The notes: generated by a model from the letters alone, not told the origin. Shown: positions 8,190 through 18,573, numbered from the stretch's first letter. The stretch: DNA of 64,000 nt from Kiloniellaceae bacterium (GCA_021776135.1 JAJFGL010000019.1:1-64000); one strand, 5' to 3'. Numbers and translations: made by a program.

Positions 8190-8990
8190 CTAGCGAACCC
8201 CGGCGGTGTCGATATAGCGGCGCTCCAGGTCCCCTTGGCGCGCGACCGCGTCCGGTTCGAGGTCGCTTTCGGCCGGGCGGTCCTTTTGGAAATGATTGTA
8301 ACGATCCTCGCCGCGTACCAGCATGGCGCTATCGCGGTCGTGCTTGGTTTGGCGAATATGGGGGGCAAGGTATTGAACGTTCAGGCCGATCCGCCGGTCC
8401 TTGCCGCGGTTCGACATGGAGGCGTGCAGGGTCCAGCCATGGTGAAACGATGCCTGGCCGGGTTTTAGCGGGCATAAAACCGCCTCTTCCTCCGCCACAT
8501 CGGCGACCGTTTGCCCTTGAAACAAGACATTCGCCGGATCTTCAGTTAGTTCGTGATCGCGCCGGCCCCGCACATGGCTGCCGGGCACCATGCGCATGCA
8601 GCCGCTGGTCTTGGATGCCGGCGAGAGAGCCAGCCACATGGAAACCTGAGCCTCGCCGTCGAAGCCCCAGAAGGTGAGATCCTGATGCCAGGAAACGTGG
8701 TCGCGCGACCCCGCCTCCTTGACGATATAGGTCACGTTGTGAATCAGGATATCGGGACCGATCAGCGCCTCGACCATATCGAGGACGCGCGGATCCCTGG
8801 CCAGGGCGAGGGGCGAGCGGAGTATGGTGTGAACCTTGGTCTTGTAATGCAGCGGGCCGAACTTGGATTCCGCTTCCTCCAAGCGCGCGCGGTGGCGCGC
8901 CGCCTCCGCGCCCGGCAAGATATCGACCGGCGAGATAAATCCGTCTCTGCCGTAGCGCTCGGCAAGGGTGCGTGGATTCTCAAGCGCCAT
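8190..8990 (-). CDS. Phytanoyl-CoA dioxygenase family protein
   Basis: A 266-residue member of the PhyH family of Fe(II)/2-oxoglutarate oxygenases. The iron-binding HxD is visible in VSWHQDLTFWGF, the distal histidine in HHGWTLHAS, and the 2-oxoglutarate-binding arginine in RRIGLNVQY. Neighbours give no pathway clue, so the substrate is unknown; bacterial homologues act on small molecules and secondary metabolites as well as acyl chains. The start is preceded by GGGGAGG. It lies 67 bases downstream of rnhA on the same strand. Confidence 0.9.
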   Translation of the reverse strand: MALENPRTLAERYGRDGFISPVDILPGAEAARHRARLEEAESKFGPLHYKTKVHTILRSPLALARDPRVLDMVEALIGPDILIHNVTYIVKEAGSRDHVSWHQDLTFWGFDGEAQVSMWLALSPASKTSGCMRMVPGSHVRGRRDHELTEDPANVLFQGQTVADVAEEEAVLCPLKPGQASFHHGWTLHASMSNRGKDRRIGLNVQYLAPHIRQTKHDRDSAMLVRGEDRYNHFQKDRPAESDLEPDAVARQGDLERRYIDTAGVR

Positions 8991-9057
8991 GGCGGCCTCC
9001 CCGGAAACGGCATTCAGTCCGAGACTGTCACACCGCTTTCTTGAATGCGATAATTTT

Positions 9058-9495
9058 TCAGCGAAGACCCGGGATCGCGCCGCGCGCCAAGTCGTCGGCG
9101 CGTTCGTTTTCGAGGTGGCCGTCGTGGCCCTTGACCCAGATCCAGTCGATCTCGTGGGCGGCCAGGGCCGCTTCCAGGCGCTGCCAGAGGTCCTTGTTCT
9201 TGACCGGTTTCTTGGCGGCGGTTTTCCAGCCCCGCCGCTTCCAGCCGTGAATCCACTTGGTGATGCCGTCCTTCACATAGGTGCTGTCGGTGTGGAGGCG
9301 CACGCGCGCGGGGCGCTTTAGGGATTCAAGCGCCTCGATGGCGGCCATCATTTCCATGCGGTTGTTAGTGGTCTCGGCCGCGCCGCCGGAGATTTCTTTT
9401 TCATTCCCCTTATAACGCAGGATCGCGCCCCAGCCGCCGGGGCCCGGATTGCCCGAGCAGGCGCCGTCGGTGAAAATTTCGACCGTATCCGCCAC
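9058..9495 (-). CDS. rnhA: Ribonuclease HI
   Basis: A 145-residue enzyme that cuts the RNA strand of RNA-DNA hybrids, for example in Okazaki primers and R-loops. The four catalytic acids are visible: D in [17 protein letters not shown] in [14 protein letters not shown] in [12 protein letters not shown], and D in NERADDLAR. The GTG at 9495 is chosen as start: it lies two bases after the homoserine kinase stop and gives the usual N-terminus [11 protein letters not shown]. Longer versions would run inside thrB. Coupling ispH-thrB-rnhA is common in alphaproteobacteria. Confidence 0.95.
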   Translation of the reverse strand: MADTVEIFTDGACSGNPGPGGWGAILRYKGNEKEISGGAAETTNNRMEMMAAIEALESLKRPARVRLHTDSTYVKDGITKWIHGWKRRGWKTAAKKPVKNKDLWQRLEAALAAHEIDWIWVKGHDGHLENERADDLARGAIPGLR

Positions 9496-9497
9496 GC

Positions 9498-10460
9498 TCA
9501 ATCCAGCCCGTAATCGCCGGGGCCACGCACGTCCCGGTGAAAGCGCAGCTTGTCCCAGTATTCGAGCGGGTCTTTCGGCTTCACCAGGGCGCCTTGCGGA
9601 CAATGCAGCCAATCGTAGAGCCGGGTGAGCAGAAAGCGCAGGGCGGCGCCGCGCGCCAGCAGGGGCAGGGCTTCCAACTCCCCCGGCGCCAAGGGCCGCA
9701 CGGCGCGGTAGCTATGCAAGAGCAGGCGCGCCTTGGTGACGTTGAAAGCGTTGTCGGGCTCGAAGCACCAGGCGTTCAGGCACACCGCCAGGTCGTAGGC
9801 GAACAAATCGTTGCAGGCGAAATAGAAATCTATGAAGCCCGAGAGGCGCCCGCCCAGAAAGAAGACGTTGTCGGGAAACAGGTCCGCATGGATGACCCCG
9901 CTGGGCAGATCGCGCGGCCAGGTCTTTTCCAGGGCGGCGATTTCCCGCCCCAAGTCTTCCGCCAGGCCGGGGCGTACCTCGTGGGCGCGGGCGCGGCTGA
10001 GCTCGAACAAGGGCCGCCACCCGGCCAGGGACAAATCGTTTTCCCGGCGCAAGGCGAAGTCCGCGCCGGCCAGGTGCATGCGCGCCAAGGCAGCGCCCAG
10101 AAGCCGGCAGTGTTCCGGCTGCACCCGGCGCGGCGATAGCCCATCGAGAAAGCTGACGATAACCGCCGGGCGGCCGCACAGGGCGCGCAGGCTTTCGCCG
10201 TCCTTGCCGGCGACCGGCAGGGGGCAGGCGAAGCCCTTGCTTGAGAGGTGCTGCATGAGCCCCAGGAAAAACGGCAGGTCCGCCGCCCGGACGCGCTTTT
10301 CGTACAAGGTCAGGATGTAGGTGCCCAGGGTCGTGCGCAGCAGGAAGTTGGAATTCTCAACCCCTTCCGCGATGCCTTTGAAGGAGGTCACCTCGCCCAG
10401 GCCGTAGAGGCCGAGAAAACCGGTCAGGTCCTCGTCGGAGACTTCGGTGTAAACGGCCAT
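9498..10460 (-). CDS. thrB: Homoserine kinase (APH-fold type)
   Basis: A 320-residue kinase of the aminoglycoside-phosphotransferase fold that phosphorylates L-homoserine, the step before threonine synthase. Catalytic elements are [16 protein letters not shown] (Brenner-like HxDxxxxN) and the metal-binding aspartate in [11 protein letters not shown]. The N-terminus [23 protein letters not shown] is characteristic. It follows ispH by seven bases and runs directly into rnhA, so the three genes are probably one transcript. thrC for the next step lies at 0.2-1.6 kb. Confidence 0.95.
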   Translation of the reverse strand: MAVYTEVSDEDLTGFLGLYGLGEVTSFKGIAEGVENSNFLLRTTLGTYILTLYEKRVRAADLPFFLGLMQHLSSKGFACPLPVAGKDGESLRALCGRPAVIVSFLDGLSPRRVQPEHCRLLGAALARMHLAGADFALRRENDLSLAGWRPLFELSRARAHEVRPGLAEDLGREIAALEKTWPRDLPSGVIHADLFPDNVFFLGGRLSGFIDFYFACNDLFAYDLAVCLNAWCFEPDNAFNVTKARLLLHSYRAVRPLAPGELEALPLLARGAALRFLLTRLYDWLHCPQGALVKPKDPLEYWDKLRFHRDVRGPGDYGLD

Positions 10461-10467
10461 GGGACGG

Positions 10468-11427
10468 TCAGGCCGGTATCTTTTTCTCGGCCAAGATACG
10501 CGGCAGCTTGAACTGCACGCTTTCGCTGGTCACCGTGACCTCTTCGATGGTGACCTCGAAGCGCTCGCGGCAGGCGGCGATGACTTCCTCGACCAGAACT
10601 TCCGGGGCCGAGGCGCCGGCGGTTATGCCCAGGCAGCCGATACCCTCAAAGGCCGGCCAATCGATGCAGTCCGCGCGCTGCACCAGCATGGCGCGGTCGC
10701 AACCCAGCTTGCGCGCCACCTCGACCAAGCGCTGGGAATTGGAAGAATTGGGCGCCCCGACCACCAGCAAGGCATTGCATCGCTGAGCAATGGCCTTGAC
10801 CGCTTCTTGCCGGTTGGTGGTGGCGTAGCAGATATCTTCTTTTTTGGGCCCGTGAATGTCCGGGAATCTTTGGCGCAGGACGTCGATGGTTCGCGCCGTG
10901 TCGTCAACCGACAAGGTGGTCTGGGTTATGAAGGCCAAGTGCTTGGGATCATCGATCTGGACACTGCGCGCGTCCTCGGCGCTTTCGACCAGGAGTATCC
11001 GCCCCGGGGGCACCTGCCCCATGGTGCCGATGACTTCCGGGTGGCCGGCGTGTCCGATCAGGATAATTTGACGGTCATGGCGGGCGTGGCGTTCCGCTTC
11101 CCGGTGAACCTTGCTGACCAGGGGGCAGGTCGCGTCCAGATAGAAAATTTTCCGCTGCTTCGCCTCGGCCGGCACGGATTTTGGGACGCCGTGGGCGGAA
11201 AATATTACCGGCACATCCGCCGGCACTTCATCCAAGTCCTCGACGAAGACCGCGCCCTTGGCTTCCAGCCCCTCGACCACATAGCGGTTGTGAACAATCT
11301 CGTGGCGGACATAAACCGGCGGGCCGAATTTCGTGATCGCCCGCTCGACGATTTCGATGGCCCGTTCGACCCCGGCGCAAAATCCACGCGGGCCGGCGAG
11401 CAGGATTGTCAGGTGAGGTTTGGTCAT
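10468..11427 (-). CDS. ispH: 4-Hydroxy-3-methylbut-2-enyl diphosphate reductase
   Basis: The iron-sulfur enzyme that makes IPP and DMAPP in the last step of the MEP isoprenoid pathway. The 319-residue length is normal. The three cluster cysteines are in [26 protein letters not shown] and [13 protein letters not shown]. The substrate-binding segment [15 protein letters not shown] is also present. First gene of an ispH-thrB-rnhA operon, divergent from the CDGSH gene, with a 150-base spacer that should carry both promoters. Confidence 0.96.
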   Translation of the reverse strand: MTKPHLTILLAGPRGFCAGVERAIEIVERAITKFGPPVYVRHEIVHNRYVVEGLEAKGAVFVEDLDEVPADVPVIFSAHGVPKSVPAEAKQRKIFYLDATCPLVSKVHREAERHARHDRQIILIGHAGHPEVIGTMGQVPPGRILLVESAEDARSVQIDDPKHLAFITQTTLSVDDTARTIDVLRQRFPDIHGPKKEDICYATTNRQEAVKAIAQRCNALLVVGAPNSSNSQRLVEVARKLGCDRAMLVQRADCIDWPAFEGIGCLGITAGASAPEVLVEEVIAACRERFEVTIEEVTVTSESVQFKLPRILAEKKIPA

Positions 11428-11577
11428 GGCTTGCGAAACAGTTCCAAAAAAATTTCAGCCCGGCGGCCGCTTGCCGCCCTTGTGCCGATCCTGGGGCGTG
11501 GCCTAAAGTCGCGTCGGAATTCGCGGGCAACGCCGCCGCGCCGAACTTAATACACCTGCAAGGCGGAAGGAAGAGGC

Positions 11578-11817
11578 TTGGCCGATCCGATTCCGGCGCA
11601 AAAAGCGCCTTATCCCCACCAAGTGGAGGCGGGCCGTAACTATTTCTGGTGCGCCTGCGGAAGAAGCAAGAAACAACCGCTTTGCGACGGCTCCCACGCC
11701 GGCACCGGCATAACCCCGGTCGCCCACAAGGCGGTTGAGTCCGGAGAAGTTTGGTTCTGCGGCTGCAAGGCCACGGGAACGCCGCCGCTTTGCGATGGCA
11801 GTCACAAGAATCTCTAG
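11578..11817 (+). CDS. Two-motif CDGSH iron-sulfur protein
   Basis: A 79-residue protein with two CDGSH-type cluster sites, CACGRSKKQPLCDGSH and CGCKATGTPPLCDGSH. Each has the C-x-C-x(n)-C-D-G-S-H pattern that binds a [2Fe-2S] cluster with three cysteines and one histidine. The start is TTG, preceded by the purine-rich GGAAGGAAGAGG. No membrane segment or targeting signal is visible, so it should be cytoplasmic; a redox or cluster-transfer role is likely but unproven. The lipoprotein gene begins three bases after its stop. Confidence 0.92.
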   Translation: MADPIPAQKAPYPHQVEAGRNYFWCACGRSKKQPLCDGSHAGTGITPVAHKAVESGEVWFCGCKATGTPPLCDGSHKNL

Positions 11818-11820
11818 ACC

Positions 11821-12357
11821 ATGGTGCTAGAGCGCTTTCCGACTTTACGGCGCGGCGTCACGCTGCTGGCGCTCCTTGGCCCGCTCGTCCTGGCGGCCTG
11901 CACCGGGGCCGATAGGACGCCGCCGCCTTGCCCGGCCGTGTCCGGGGTCACCGGCGCCCGGCATCTCATCCGCTTCGGCGAGGGCGGACTAGACCTCACC
12001 GATGTGCTTTTCGAGGCCGAGATCAAGGACGCGGCCCTGGTTTGCGAATACGACGACAATGTCGTCGAGGCCGACATGAGGCTGTCTATCGAGGCCCTTC
12101 GCGGCCCCGCCGATATCGGTCGCCTGGCGAGCTTCAACTACTTCGTGGCCATCGCCACCCAGGACCGGAAAATTCTGGCGCGGGAGGAGTTCCGCCTGGA
12201 TATTCCCTTCCCCGGAAACCGGACCCGGGTCGCCCTGGTCGAGGAACTCAGCCAAAGCATCCCCCTCAAGCCGGGGCAGAGCGGCGCCGACTATATTATC
12301 TATGTGGGCCTGGCTTTGACCGCGAAAGAACTGCAATACAACCTGGACAATCGTTGA
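11821..12357 (+). CDS. Predicted lipoprotein of unknown function
   Basis: 178 residues with a signal sequence and lipobox LVLAAC near residue 24. The mature region is beta-rich with no recognised motif; segments such as ALVCEYDDNVVEADMRLSIEA and RTRVALVEELSQSIPLKP suggest a small periplasmic beta domain. It starts three bases after the CDGSH gene, so the two are probably cotranscribed. No function is assigned. Confidence 0.82.
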   Translation: MVLERFPTLRRGVTLLALLGPLVLAACTGADRTPPPCPAVSGVTGARHLIRFGEGGLDLTDVLFEAEIKDAALVCEYDDNVVEADMRLSIEALRGPADIGRLASFNYFVAIATQDRKILAREEFRLDIPFPGNRTRVALVEELSQSIPLKPGQSGADYIIYVGLALTAKELQYNLDNR

Positions 12358-12395
12358 ACCCGCCCCGGCTCACGCGGGCTTGAACGGGGCCGATA

Positions 12396-12423
12396 TTGAC
12401 TTTCTCCGTCAAGTGGCTAGCTT
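12396..12423 (+). promoter_or_regulatory. Candidate sigma-70 promoter for gcvTHP
   Basis: TTGACT at 12396-12401 and TAGCTT at 12418-12423 are spaced by 16 bases. They lie about 60 bases before the first riboswitch aptamer, where the leader promoter should be. The assignment is by position and match only. Confidence 0.5.
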
Positions 12424-12479
12424 GGCGCGACGATCCGGTTCGGCCTTTTCGCGCCGCGCCGGCTAAGCTGAAAATCCCT

Positions 12480-12692
12480 CGCGGGAGAGATCGGGTACGC
12501 GCCTTGCCGCGGCCCCGGCGCCGAAGGAGCAACCGCCCCGGAAACTCTCAGGCACCATGGACCGCGCGGGACAGGCACCTCTGGAAAGCGGGCGCGGGGC
12601 GCGAAAGCGCGGCGCGGCCCACCGAAGGAGTAAGCCGGCGCTATCCAAACAAGCGCGCCGGTGAATCTCTCAGGTTCTCGGGACAGAGGGGG
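12480..12692 (+). promoter_or_regulatory. Tandem glycine riboswitch
   Basis: Two glycine aptamers lie head to tail upstream of the glycine cleavage genes. Aptamer 1 has GGGAGAGA (12483), CCGAAGGAGCAA (12521) and ACTCTCAGGCA (12544). Aptamer 2 has CACCTCTGG (12576), CACCGAAGGAGTAAGCC (12619) and ATCTCTCAGG followed by GGACAGAGG (to about 12690). These are the conserved cores of the gcvT RNA class, where glycine binding raises expression of glycine catabolism. Just downstream, CGGTGGC (12693-12699) can pair with GCCACCG (12718-12724). No U-run follows, which would fit control of translation rather than termination. Confidence 0.95.
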
Positions 12693-12749
12693 CGGTGGCC
12701 GCATCGTGCGCGGCCGCGCCACCGACGTTCGCTTGCGAGGGCCCAAGAC

Positions 12750-13874
12750 GTGACCGCACCGGAAACCGAGACCAAGACCACCCCCCTGAACGCCCTGCAC
12801 CGGGAGCTTGGGGGCCGCATGGTGCCCTTCGCCGGCTATGACATGCCGGTCCAGTTTCCCGCCGGCATCCTGAAAGAACACCTCCACACCCGCACCGCCG
12901 CCGGCTTGTTCGATGTCTCCCACATGGGCCAGGTGCGTCTGCATGGCGGCGGCGCGGCCCTGGCCATGGAGGCCCTGGTCCCTGTCGATGTGGCCGAATT
13001 GGAGCCCGGCAAGCAGCGCTACGCGCTCTTCACTAACGCGGCCGGCGGTATTCTGGACGATCTGATGATCACCAATGCCGGCGATCACCTCTTCGTCGTC
13101 GTCAATGCCGCGTGCAAGGACCAAGACATCGCGCACATGCGCGCCCACCTGGGCGGCGGGGTTAGCCTGGAAGTCCTGGACGACCGGGCCCTGCTCGCCC
13201 TCCAGGGACCGCAGGCGGCGGCGGTCCTGGCGCGCCTGGCCCCGGCGGCGGCGCGGCTTTTGTTCATGACCGGCGCGGCCATGGAAATCGGCGGCGCGCC
13301 CTGTTACGTCACCCGCTCCGGCTATACCGGGGAGGACGGTTTCGAGATATCCGTGCCCAGCGGCCTGGCCGAGGCCCTGGCGCGACGCCTCCTGGCCGAA
13401 CCCGAGGTCGCGCCCATCGGCCTGGGGGCGCGCGATTCCCTGCGCCTGGAGGCCGGCCTGTGTCTTTACGGCCACGATATCGACACCACGACCACGCCGC
13501 TTGAAGGCGCCCTGGCCTGGGCCCTGTCCAAGAGCCGCCGGGCGGACGGCGCCCGGCCGGGCGGCTATCCCGGCGCCGAGACGATTTTCGCGCAGTTCGA
13601 AAACGGCGTGACCCGCCGCCGGGTCGGCCTGAGGCCGGAAGGCCGGGCGCCGGTGCGCGAAGGGGCCGAGCTGGTGGACGGCGAGGGGCGGCGCATCGGC
13701 GCGGTCACCAGCGGCGGCTTCGGCCCCAGCCTGGGCGCGCCCGTGGCCATGGGCTATGTGGAGAAAGCCTACGTCAAGGCGGACACGGCGGTACAAGCCA
13801 TGGTGCGCGGCAAGCCGCTCGCGCTCACGGTCGCCAAGATGCCTTTCGTCCAACAGAATTACTATCGCGGTTAG
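12750..13874 (+). CDS. gcvT: Aminomethyltransferase (glycine cleavage T protein)
   Basis: A 374-residue T protein that takes the aminomethyl group from lipoyl-H protein to tetrahydrofolate, releasing ammonia. Signature segments are GGRMVPFAGYDMPVQF, AGLFDVSHMGQ, and YTGEDGFEISVP. The frame is open upstream through the riboswitch, but GTG at 12750 is taken as start: GCGAGGG lies about 10 bases upstream and the product begins VTAPETETKTTPLNALH, as in the family. First gene of gcvTHP, controlled by the glycine riboswitch. Confidence 0.96.
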   Translation: MTAPETETKTTPLNALHRELGGRMVPFAGYDMPVQFPAGILKEHLHTRTAAGLFDVSHMGQVRLHGGGAALAMEALVPVDVAELEPGKQRYALFTNAAGGILDDLMITNAGDHLFVVVNAACKDQDIAHMRAHLGGGVSLEVLDDRALLALQGPQAAAVLARLAPAAARLLFMTGAAMEIGGAPCYVTRSGYTGEDGFEISVPSGLAEALARRLLAEPEVAPIGLGARDSLRLEAGLCLYGHDIDTTTTPLEGALAWALSKSRRADGARPGGYPGAETIFAQFENGVTRRRVGLRPEGRAPVREGAELVDGEGRRIGAVTSGGFGPSLGAPVAMGYVEKAYVKADTAVQAMVRGKPLALTVAKMPFVQQNYYRG

Positions 13875-13906
13875 TGAAATAACAAACCAAACCTAGGGGC
13901 AGAAAC

Positions 13907-14284
13907 ATGAGCGAGCGAAAATACAGCAAGGACCATGAATGGGTGACAGTCGAGGGCGATGTCGGCACCGTCGGGATCAGCGATCACGCCCAGGAACAAT
14001 TGGGCGATGTGGTTTTTGTCGAAGTGCCCGAGGCCGGCACAGCGGTCGAAAAAGACGAACAGGCGGCGACCATCGAATCGGTCAAGGCGGCGAGCGAAAT
14101 CAACTCGCCCGTCTCCGGCGAGGTGATCGAGGGCAATGCCGCCCTGGCCGAGGAGCCCGGCACGGTCAACAGCGATCCCCTTGGCGCCGGATGGTTCTAC
14201 AAGATCAAACTGAGCGATACGTCGGAGTTGGACGCGCTCATGGACGAGGATGCTTACAAAGCCTACCTCGATAGCCTGGATTGA
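13907..14284 (+). CDS. gcvH: Glycine cleavage H protein
   Basis: A 125-residue lipoyl carrier that shuttles the aminomethyl group between the P, T and L proteins. The lipoylated lysine is in [19 protein letters not shown] near residue 63. The N-terminus [13 protein letters not shown] is typical. It sits 32 bases after gcvT with a GGGGCAG leader. The dihydrolipoyl dehydrogenase (L protein) is not encoded here and is presumably shared with other complexes. Confidence 0.97.
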   Translation: MSERKYSKDHEWVTVEGDVGTVGISDHAQEQLGDVVFVEVPEAGTAVEKDEQAATIESVKAASEINSPVSGEVIEGNAALAEEPGTVNSDPLGAGWFYKIKLSDTSELDALMDEDAYKAYLDSLD

Positions 14285-14329
14285 ATTCGCGCTGACTTAA
14301 CCCCGCGCCTAAAGATGGAGAAGACGGTC

Positions 14330-17239
14330 ATGTCGAACGAACGCCGCAGCTTGGCGGAATTGGAAATGCGCGAGGATTTCGTGCGCCGCCACATAGGGCC
14401 GGGCCCGGAACAGATCGCCGGCATGTTGGAGACGATCGGCCTCAAGTCCCTAAACGAACTGATCGAAAAAACCGTGCCGTCCTCCATCGTATCCAAGGAG
14501 CCGGTTGGCTTGCCGGAGGCCATGAGCGAACGCGACACCTTGTCTTACCTGCGCAAGATGGCCGACCGGAACCAGGTCTTCACCTCCATGATCGGCATGG
14601 GCTATTACGGCACCGTCACCCCCAAGGTGATCCTGCGCAACGTGCTGGAGAATCCGGGCTGGTACACCGCCTACACGCCCTACCAGGCCGAGATCAGCCA
14701 AGGCCGGTTGGAAGTCCTGCTCAGCTATCAGCAGATGGTCATGGATTTGACCGGCATGGAGATAGCGAACGCCTCGCTTCTGGACGAAGCGACGGCGGCC
14801 GCCGAGGCCATGGCCATGTCGCACCGGGTTTGCAAAAATAAATCCGATGTCTTCTTTGTCTCCCAGGATTGCCACCCGCAAACCTTATCGGTGATTCATA
14901 CCCGCGCCCGGCCGCTGGGTCTCGAAGTCGTGGTCGGGGATCCTCTCGCCGATCTGGACAAGCACCGGGTTTTCGGCGTGCTGCTTCAATACCCGGGATC
15001 GAGCGGCGCGGTCCGCGATTATCGCCCGGCCATCGAACAAGCGCACGGCCAGGGCGCCCTGGTCACCATGGCCTGCGACCTGCTGGCCCTGACGCTGTTG
15101 ACGCCGCCGGGGGAAATGGACGCCGATATCGCCATCGGCAGCTCCCAGCGCTTTGGCGTGCCCCTGGGTTACGGCGGTCCCCATGCCGCTTTTTTCGCCA
15201 CCCGCGACGCCTTCAAGCGCAACATGCCCGGCCGGATTATCGGCGTATCGGTGGATTCCAGCGGCAAGCCGGCCTTACGCATGGCCATGCAGACCCGCGA
15301 ACAGCATATCCGGCGCGACAAGGCGACCAGCAATATCTGCACGGCCCAGGTTCTCTTGGCGGTGATCGCGGCCCTCTACGCCATCTATCATGGGCCCGGC
15401 GGCCTGCGCCGGATCGCGGAGCGGACCCACCGCATGACCGCGATCCTGGCCGAAGGACTGCGCCGCCTGGGCTACGAGATCGTGCACGATGCCTTCTTCG
15501 ATACCCTATGCGTGCGGGTGCCGGGTCAGGCGGGGCGCATTTCCGCGCGGGCGCGCGAGGCGGGCATCAACCTGCGCTACGTCGATGCCGGTTGCCTTGG
15601 CATTTCCTTCGACGAGACGACCAAGCGCGGCGACTTGACGACCTTGTGGCGCGTCTTCGCGACCAAGGCCGAACGGAAAATCGGCATCGAAGAACTCGAC
15701 GGCGCCGCCGGCGAGTGTATTCCGCCGGCCCTGCGCCGGACCAGCGGCTACCTGAGCCACCCGGTCTTCGAACTCTATCATGCCGAGACCGAGATGCTGC
15801 GCTATCTGCGCTGGCTGGCGGCCAAGGACTTGGCCTTGGACCGCTGCATGATTCCCTTGGGCTCCTGCACCATGAAGCTGAACGCGACCACCGAAATGAT
15901 TCCCGTCACCTGGCGCCAGTTCGCGCAGATGCACCCCTTCGCGCCGCTCGAGCAGGCGCAAGGCTATCAACAGTTGTTCGAGGAATTGGAGGAAATGCTG
16001 TGCGCGGCGACCGGCTTCGACGCGGTCTCGCTACAGCCCAATGCCGGCTCCCAGGGCGAATACGCCGGCCTCTTGACCATCAGCCGCTATCACCAGGGCC
16101 GCGGCGAAGGCGGCCGCGATGTGTGCCTGATTCCCGCCTCGTCCCATGGCACCAATCCGGCCAGCGCCGCCATGGCCGGCATGCGGGTCGTGGTGGTGCG
16201 CTGCGACGACGACGGCAATGTCGATGTCGGGGACCTCAAAGCCAAGGCGGCGGAGCACAAGGCGGAACTCGCCGCCCTGATGATCACCTACCCCTCGACC
16301 CATGGGGTCTTCGAAGAAGCGATCCGGGAGATTTGCACGGCCGTTCACGACAACGGCGGCCAGGTGTACATGGACGGCGCGAACCTGAACGCCATGGTCG
16401 GCATCGCCGAGCCCGGCAAGATCGGCGCCGACGTCATGCACATGAACCTGCACAAGACCTTCTGCATCCCCCATGGCGGCGGCGGACCCGGCGTCGGGCC
16501 GATCGGCGTACTCAGTCACCTCGCGCCCTTCCTGCCCGATCATCCCGTGGTCGAGGGGGTTAATCCGGCCGCCGGCCCGCAGGGGACAATCGGCGCGATT
16601 TCCGCGGCGCCCTGGGGATCGGCGAGCATCCTGCCCATCACCTGGGCCTACATCGCCATGATGGGCGGCAAGGGTCAGCGGCGCGCGACCGAGGTCGCGA
16701 TCCTGAGCGCCAACTACATCGCCACCCGCCTGGGGCCCCATTATCCCGTGCTCTACACGGGCGCGAACGGCATGGTCGCGCACGAATGCATCGTCGATCT
16801 GCGGCCGATCAAGGCATCGTGCGGGATCACCAACGAGGACGTCGCCAAGCGCCTGATCGACTATGGCTTCCACGCCCCCACCATGTCGTTTCCGGTGCCC
16901 GACACCTTGATGATCGAGCCGACGGAAAGCGAGGCGAAGCGCGAACTCGACCGCTTCTGCGACGCCATGATCCAGATCCGCAAGGAAATCGCGCAGGTCG
17001 AATCGGGCGCCGCCGATGCCAAGAACAACGTATTGCGTAACGCGCCCCATACCCATCACCTCCTGCTCGAAGGCGATTGGACCAAGCCTTACTCCAAGGA
17101 GGAAGCGTTCTTTCCGCTTCATACCCTACGCGAAGACAAGTTTTGGCCGCCGGTCGGGCGCGTCGATAACGTGTACGGGGACCGCCATCTTATCTGCGCG
17201 TGCCCGCCCATGTCGGCCTACAGCGAGGCGGCGGAGTAA
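14330..17239 (+). CDS. gcvP: Glycine dehydrogenase (decarboxylating), P protein
   Basis: A full-length, unsplit P protein of about 969 residues that decarboxylates glycine with PLP and passes the aminomethyl group to GcvH. The PLP lysine lies in [18 protein letters not shown] near residue 710. The N-terminal domain begins [20 protein letters not shown] 14330 is preferred because GGAG ends nine bases before it; an in-frame ATG at 14315 would add five residues. Last gene of the riboswitch-controlled operon. Confidence 0.96.
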   Translation: MSNERRSLAELEMREDFVRRHIGPGPEQIAGMLETIGLKSLNELIEKTVPSSIVSKEPVGLPEAMSERDTLSYLRKMADRNQVFTSMIGMGYYGTVTPKVILRNVLENPGWYTAYTPYQAEISQGRLEVLLSYQQMVMDLTGMEIANASLLDEATAAAEAMAMSHRVCKNKSDVFFVSQDCHPQTLSVIHTRARPLGLEVVVGDPLADLDKHRVFGVLLQYPGSSGAVRDYRPAIEQAHGQGALVTMACDLLALTLLTPPGEMDADIAIGSSQRFGVPLGYGGPHAAFFATRDAFKRNMPGRIIGVSVDSSGKPALRMAMQTREQHIRRDKATSNICTAQVLLAVIAALYAIYHGPGGLRRIAERTHRMTAILAEGLRRLGYEIVHDAFFDTLCVRVPGQAGRISARAREAGINLRYVDAGCLGISFDETTKRGDLTTLWRVFATKAERKIGIEELDGAAGECIPPALRRTSGYLSHPVFELYHAETEMLRYLRWLAAKDLALDRCMIPLGSCTMKLNATTEMIPVTWRQFAQMHPFAPLEQAQGYQQLFEELEEMLCAATGFDAVSLQPNAGSQGEYAGLLTISRYHQGRGEGGRDVCLIPASSHGTNPASAAMAGMRVVVVRCDDDGNVDVGDLKAKAAEHKAELAALMITYPSTHGVFEEAIREICTAVHDNGGQVYMDGANLNAMVGIAEPGKIGADVMHMNLHKTFCIPHGGGGPGVGPIGVLSHLAPFLPDHPVVEGVNPAAGPQGTIGAISAAPWGSASILPITWAYIAMMGGKGQRRATEVAILSANYIATRLGPHYPVLYTGANGMVAHECIVDLRPIKASCGITNEDVAKRLIDYGFHAPTMSFPVPDTLMIEPTESEAKRELDRFCDAMIQIRKEIAQVESGAADAKNNVLRNAPHTHHLLLEGDWTKPYSKEEAFFPLHTLREDKFWPPVGRVDNVYGDRHLICACPPMSAYSEAAE

Positions 17240-17250
17240 GACCAGGGCGC

Positions 17251-18573
17251 TTAAGCCTTATCGATTCCCTTGGCGCCGTCGAGCTTGGCGCCGGTCAAAT
17301 CGGTATCCTTTAGCACGGCGTCGGTTAGGTCCGCGCCGGTCAAGTCGGCGCCGCTGAGGTTGGCCCCCGACAAATCGGCGCGCGCCAAGCGCGCCTGCTG
17401 TAACAAAGCGCCACGCAAGTTCGCTTGGACCAGCTTGGCGCTTTGCAGATTGGTGGCGGTGCCGATTCCCTCCAAGGGGCCAAGATCGCAGCTATCGAGA
17501 TTCGCTTCGTTCAAACATGCGCGCTCAAGGTTCGCCCCGCGCATATCCGCTTGCCCGAGATCGCAGGAGCGAAAATCCGCGAACTCAAGGTTGGCCATGG
17601 CCAAGATCGAACCCGCCAAGGTGGCGCCGTTCATCCGGCACCGCCGCAGGTCGGCGATCGACAGGTTCACTTTTCCCAAGGTGCGGCCATTCAGATCGAA
17701 ATCGGCGAAGACGGCACGGGCGCCTTCCTTGCCGGAACTATCCAACCATAGCTTGTGTTCGTCCAGTAGCGCCTTGATCTCTTCGTCACTCTTACGGACC
17801 ATGGACGGCATGACGGCCATCTTCAGTTCGTCGAGCTCATAGGCCTCGGGGTCCAGGAACGCGCCGCGCAAATCGGCGCCGAGAAAATCGGCGCCCCGCA
17901 GATTGGCGCCGCTGAGTTGGGCCCCGGTCAAGGAGGCGCCGGCGAGTTTCGCGCCGCTCAAGTTAGCGCCGCGCATGTTGGTTCCAACGAAGGTTGTCTT
18001 GCGCAAATCGGCGCCGCAAAGAACCGCGTTGCTCAAGTTCGCATCGGTAAAGTCGGCTTGCAGCAATAATGAGCGATCGAGCTTAGCGTCGGAAAAATCG
18101 GCCCGCCGGGCGATCAAATTATCCATCTGCGACGGCGTTTCTTCGATCTCATGGGCCTTGAAGTCGCCGTGGGAATCGTAGCGCGCCAACATGGCCGGTC
18201 TAACGTCGGCCCTGAGGAGCTTGGCGGCGGTCAAATCCGCGCCGCGCATGGATACACCGCGCAAGTCGGCGGCGGTAAGATCCGTGTTGCACAGCATTGC
18301 CTGACGCATATCGGCGCAGAACAGGTTCGCATGGCAAAGCTTGGCGCTGTCGAGCCTCGCATTGGTTAACTTAACGCCGGTTAGATCGGCCGACGTAAGA
18401 TTGCACCCGGTCAGGACGACACCGGTCAAATCGGAGAATTGGATAACGGCGCGTTTTCCGCCGGGTTCTTTGTTCAGGAATTTACTGTGACTGAACAGTA
18501 TCGCCTTCAGCTCCATCAGGGAAACCTGGGCAAAGCTGCGTTCTTGCGTGTCCTTGGATGACATTTGCGGCAT
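17251..18573 (-). CDS. Pentapeptide-repeat protein with two modules
   Basis: 440 residues built mostly of A(D/N)LxX-type pentapeptide repeats, expected to fold into right-handed quadrilateral beta helices. Two modules are visible. Each begins with a similar non-repeat header: residues about 20-50 (ELKAILFSHSKFLNKEPGGK, then RAVIQFSDL) and 264-295 (EEIKALLDEHKLWLDSSGKE, then GARAVFADFDL). Repeats follow at about 50-240 and 295-435. An acidic-polar break lies near 130-150. No signal peptide. Some pentapeptide proteins mimic DNA and bind gyrase, but nothing here proves that role. Convergent with gcvP. Confidence 0.9.
   Translation of the reverse strand: MPQMSSKDTQERSFAQVSLMELKAILFSHSKFLNKEPGGKRAVIQFSDLTGVVLTGCNLTSADLTGVKLTNARLDSAKLCHANLFCADMRQAMLCNTDLTAADLRGVSMRGADLTAAKLLRADVRPAMLARYDSHGDFKAHEIEETPSQMDNLIARRADFSDAKLDRSLLLQADFTDANLSNAVLCGADLRKTTFVGTNMRGANLSGAKLAGASLTGAQLSGANLRGADFLGADLRGAFLDPEAYELDELKMAVMPSMVRKSDEEIKALLDEHKLWLDSSGKEGARAVFADFDLNGRTLGKVNLSIADLRRCRMNGATLAGSILAMANLEFADFRSCDLGQADMRGANLERACLNEANLDSCDLGPLEGIGTATNLQSAKLVQANLRGALLQQARLARADLSGANLSGADLTGADLTDAVLKDTDLTGAKLDGAKGIDKA

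Noticed and set aside
12396-12749. An upstream extension of the gcvT frame
   Set aside because: It runs through the glycine riboswitch and encodes no family sequence; GTG at 12750 has a ribosome site.
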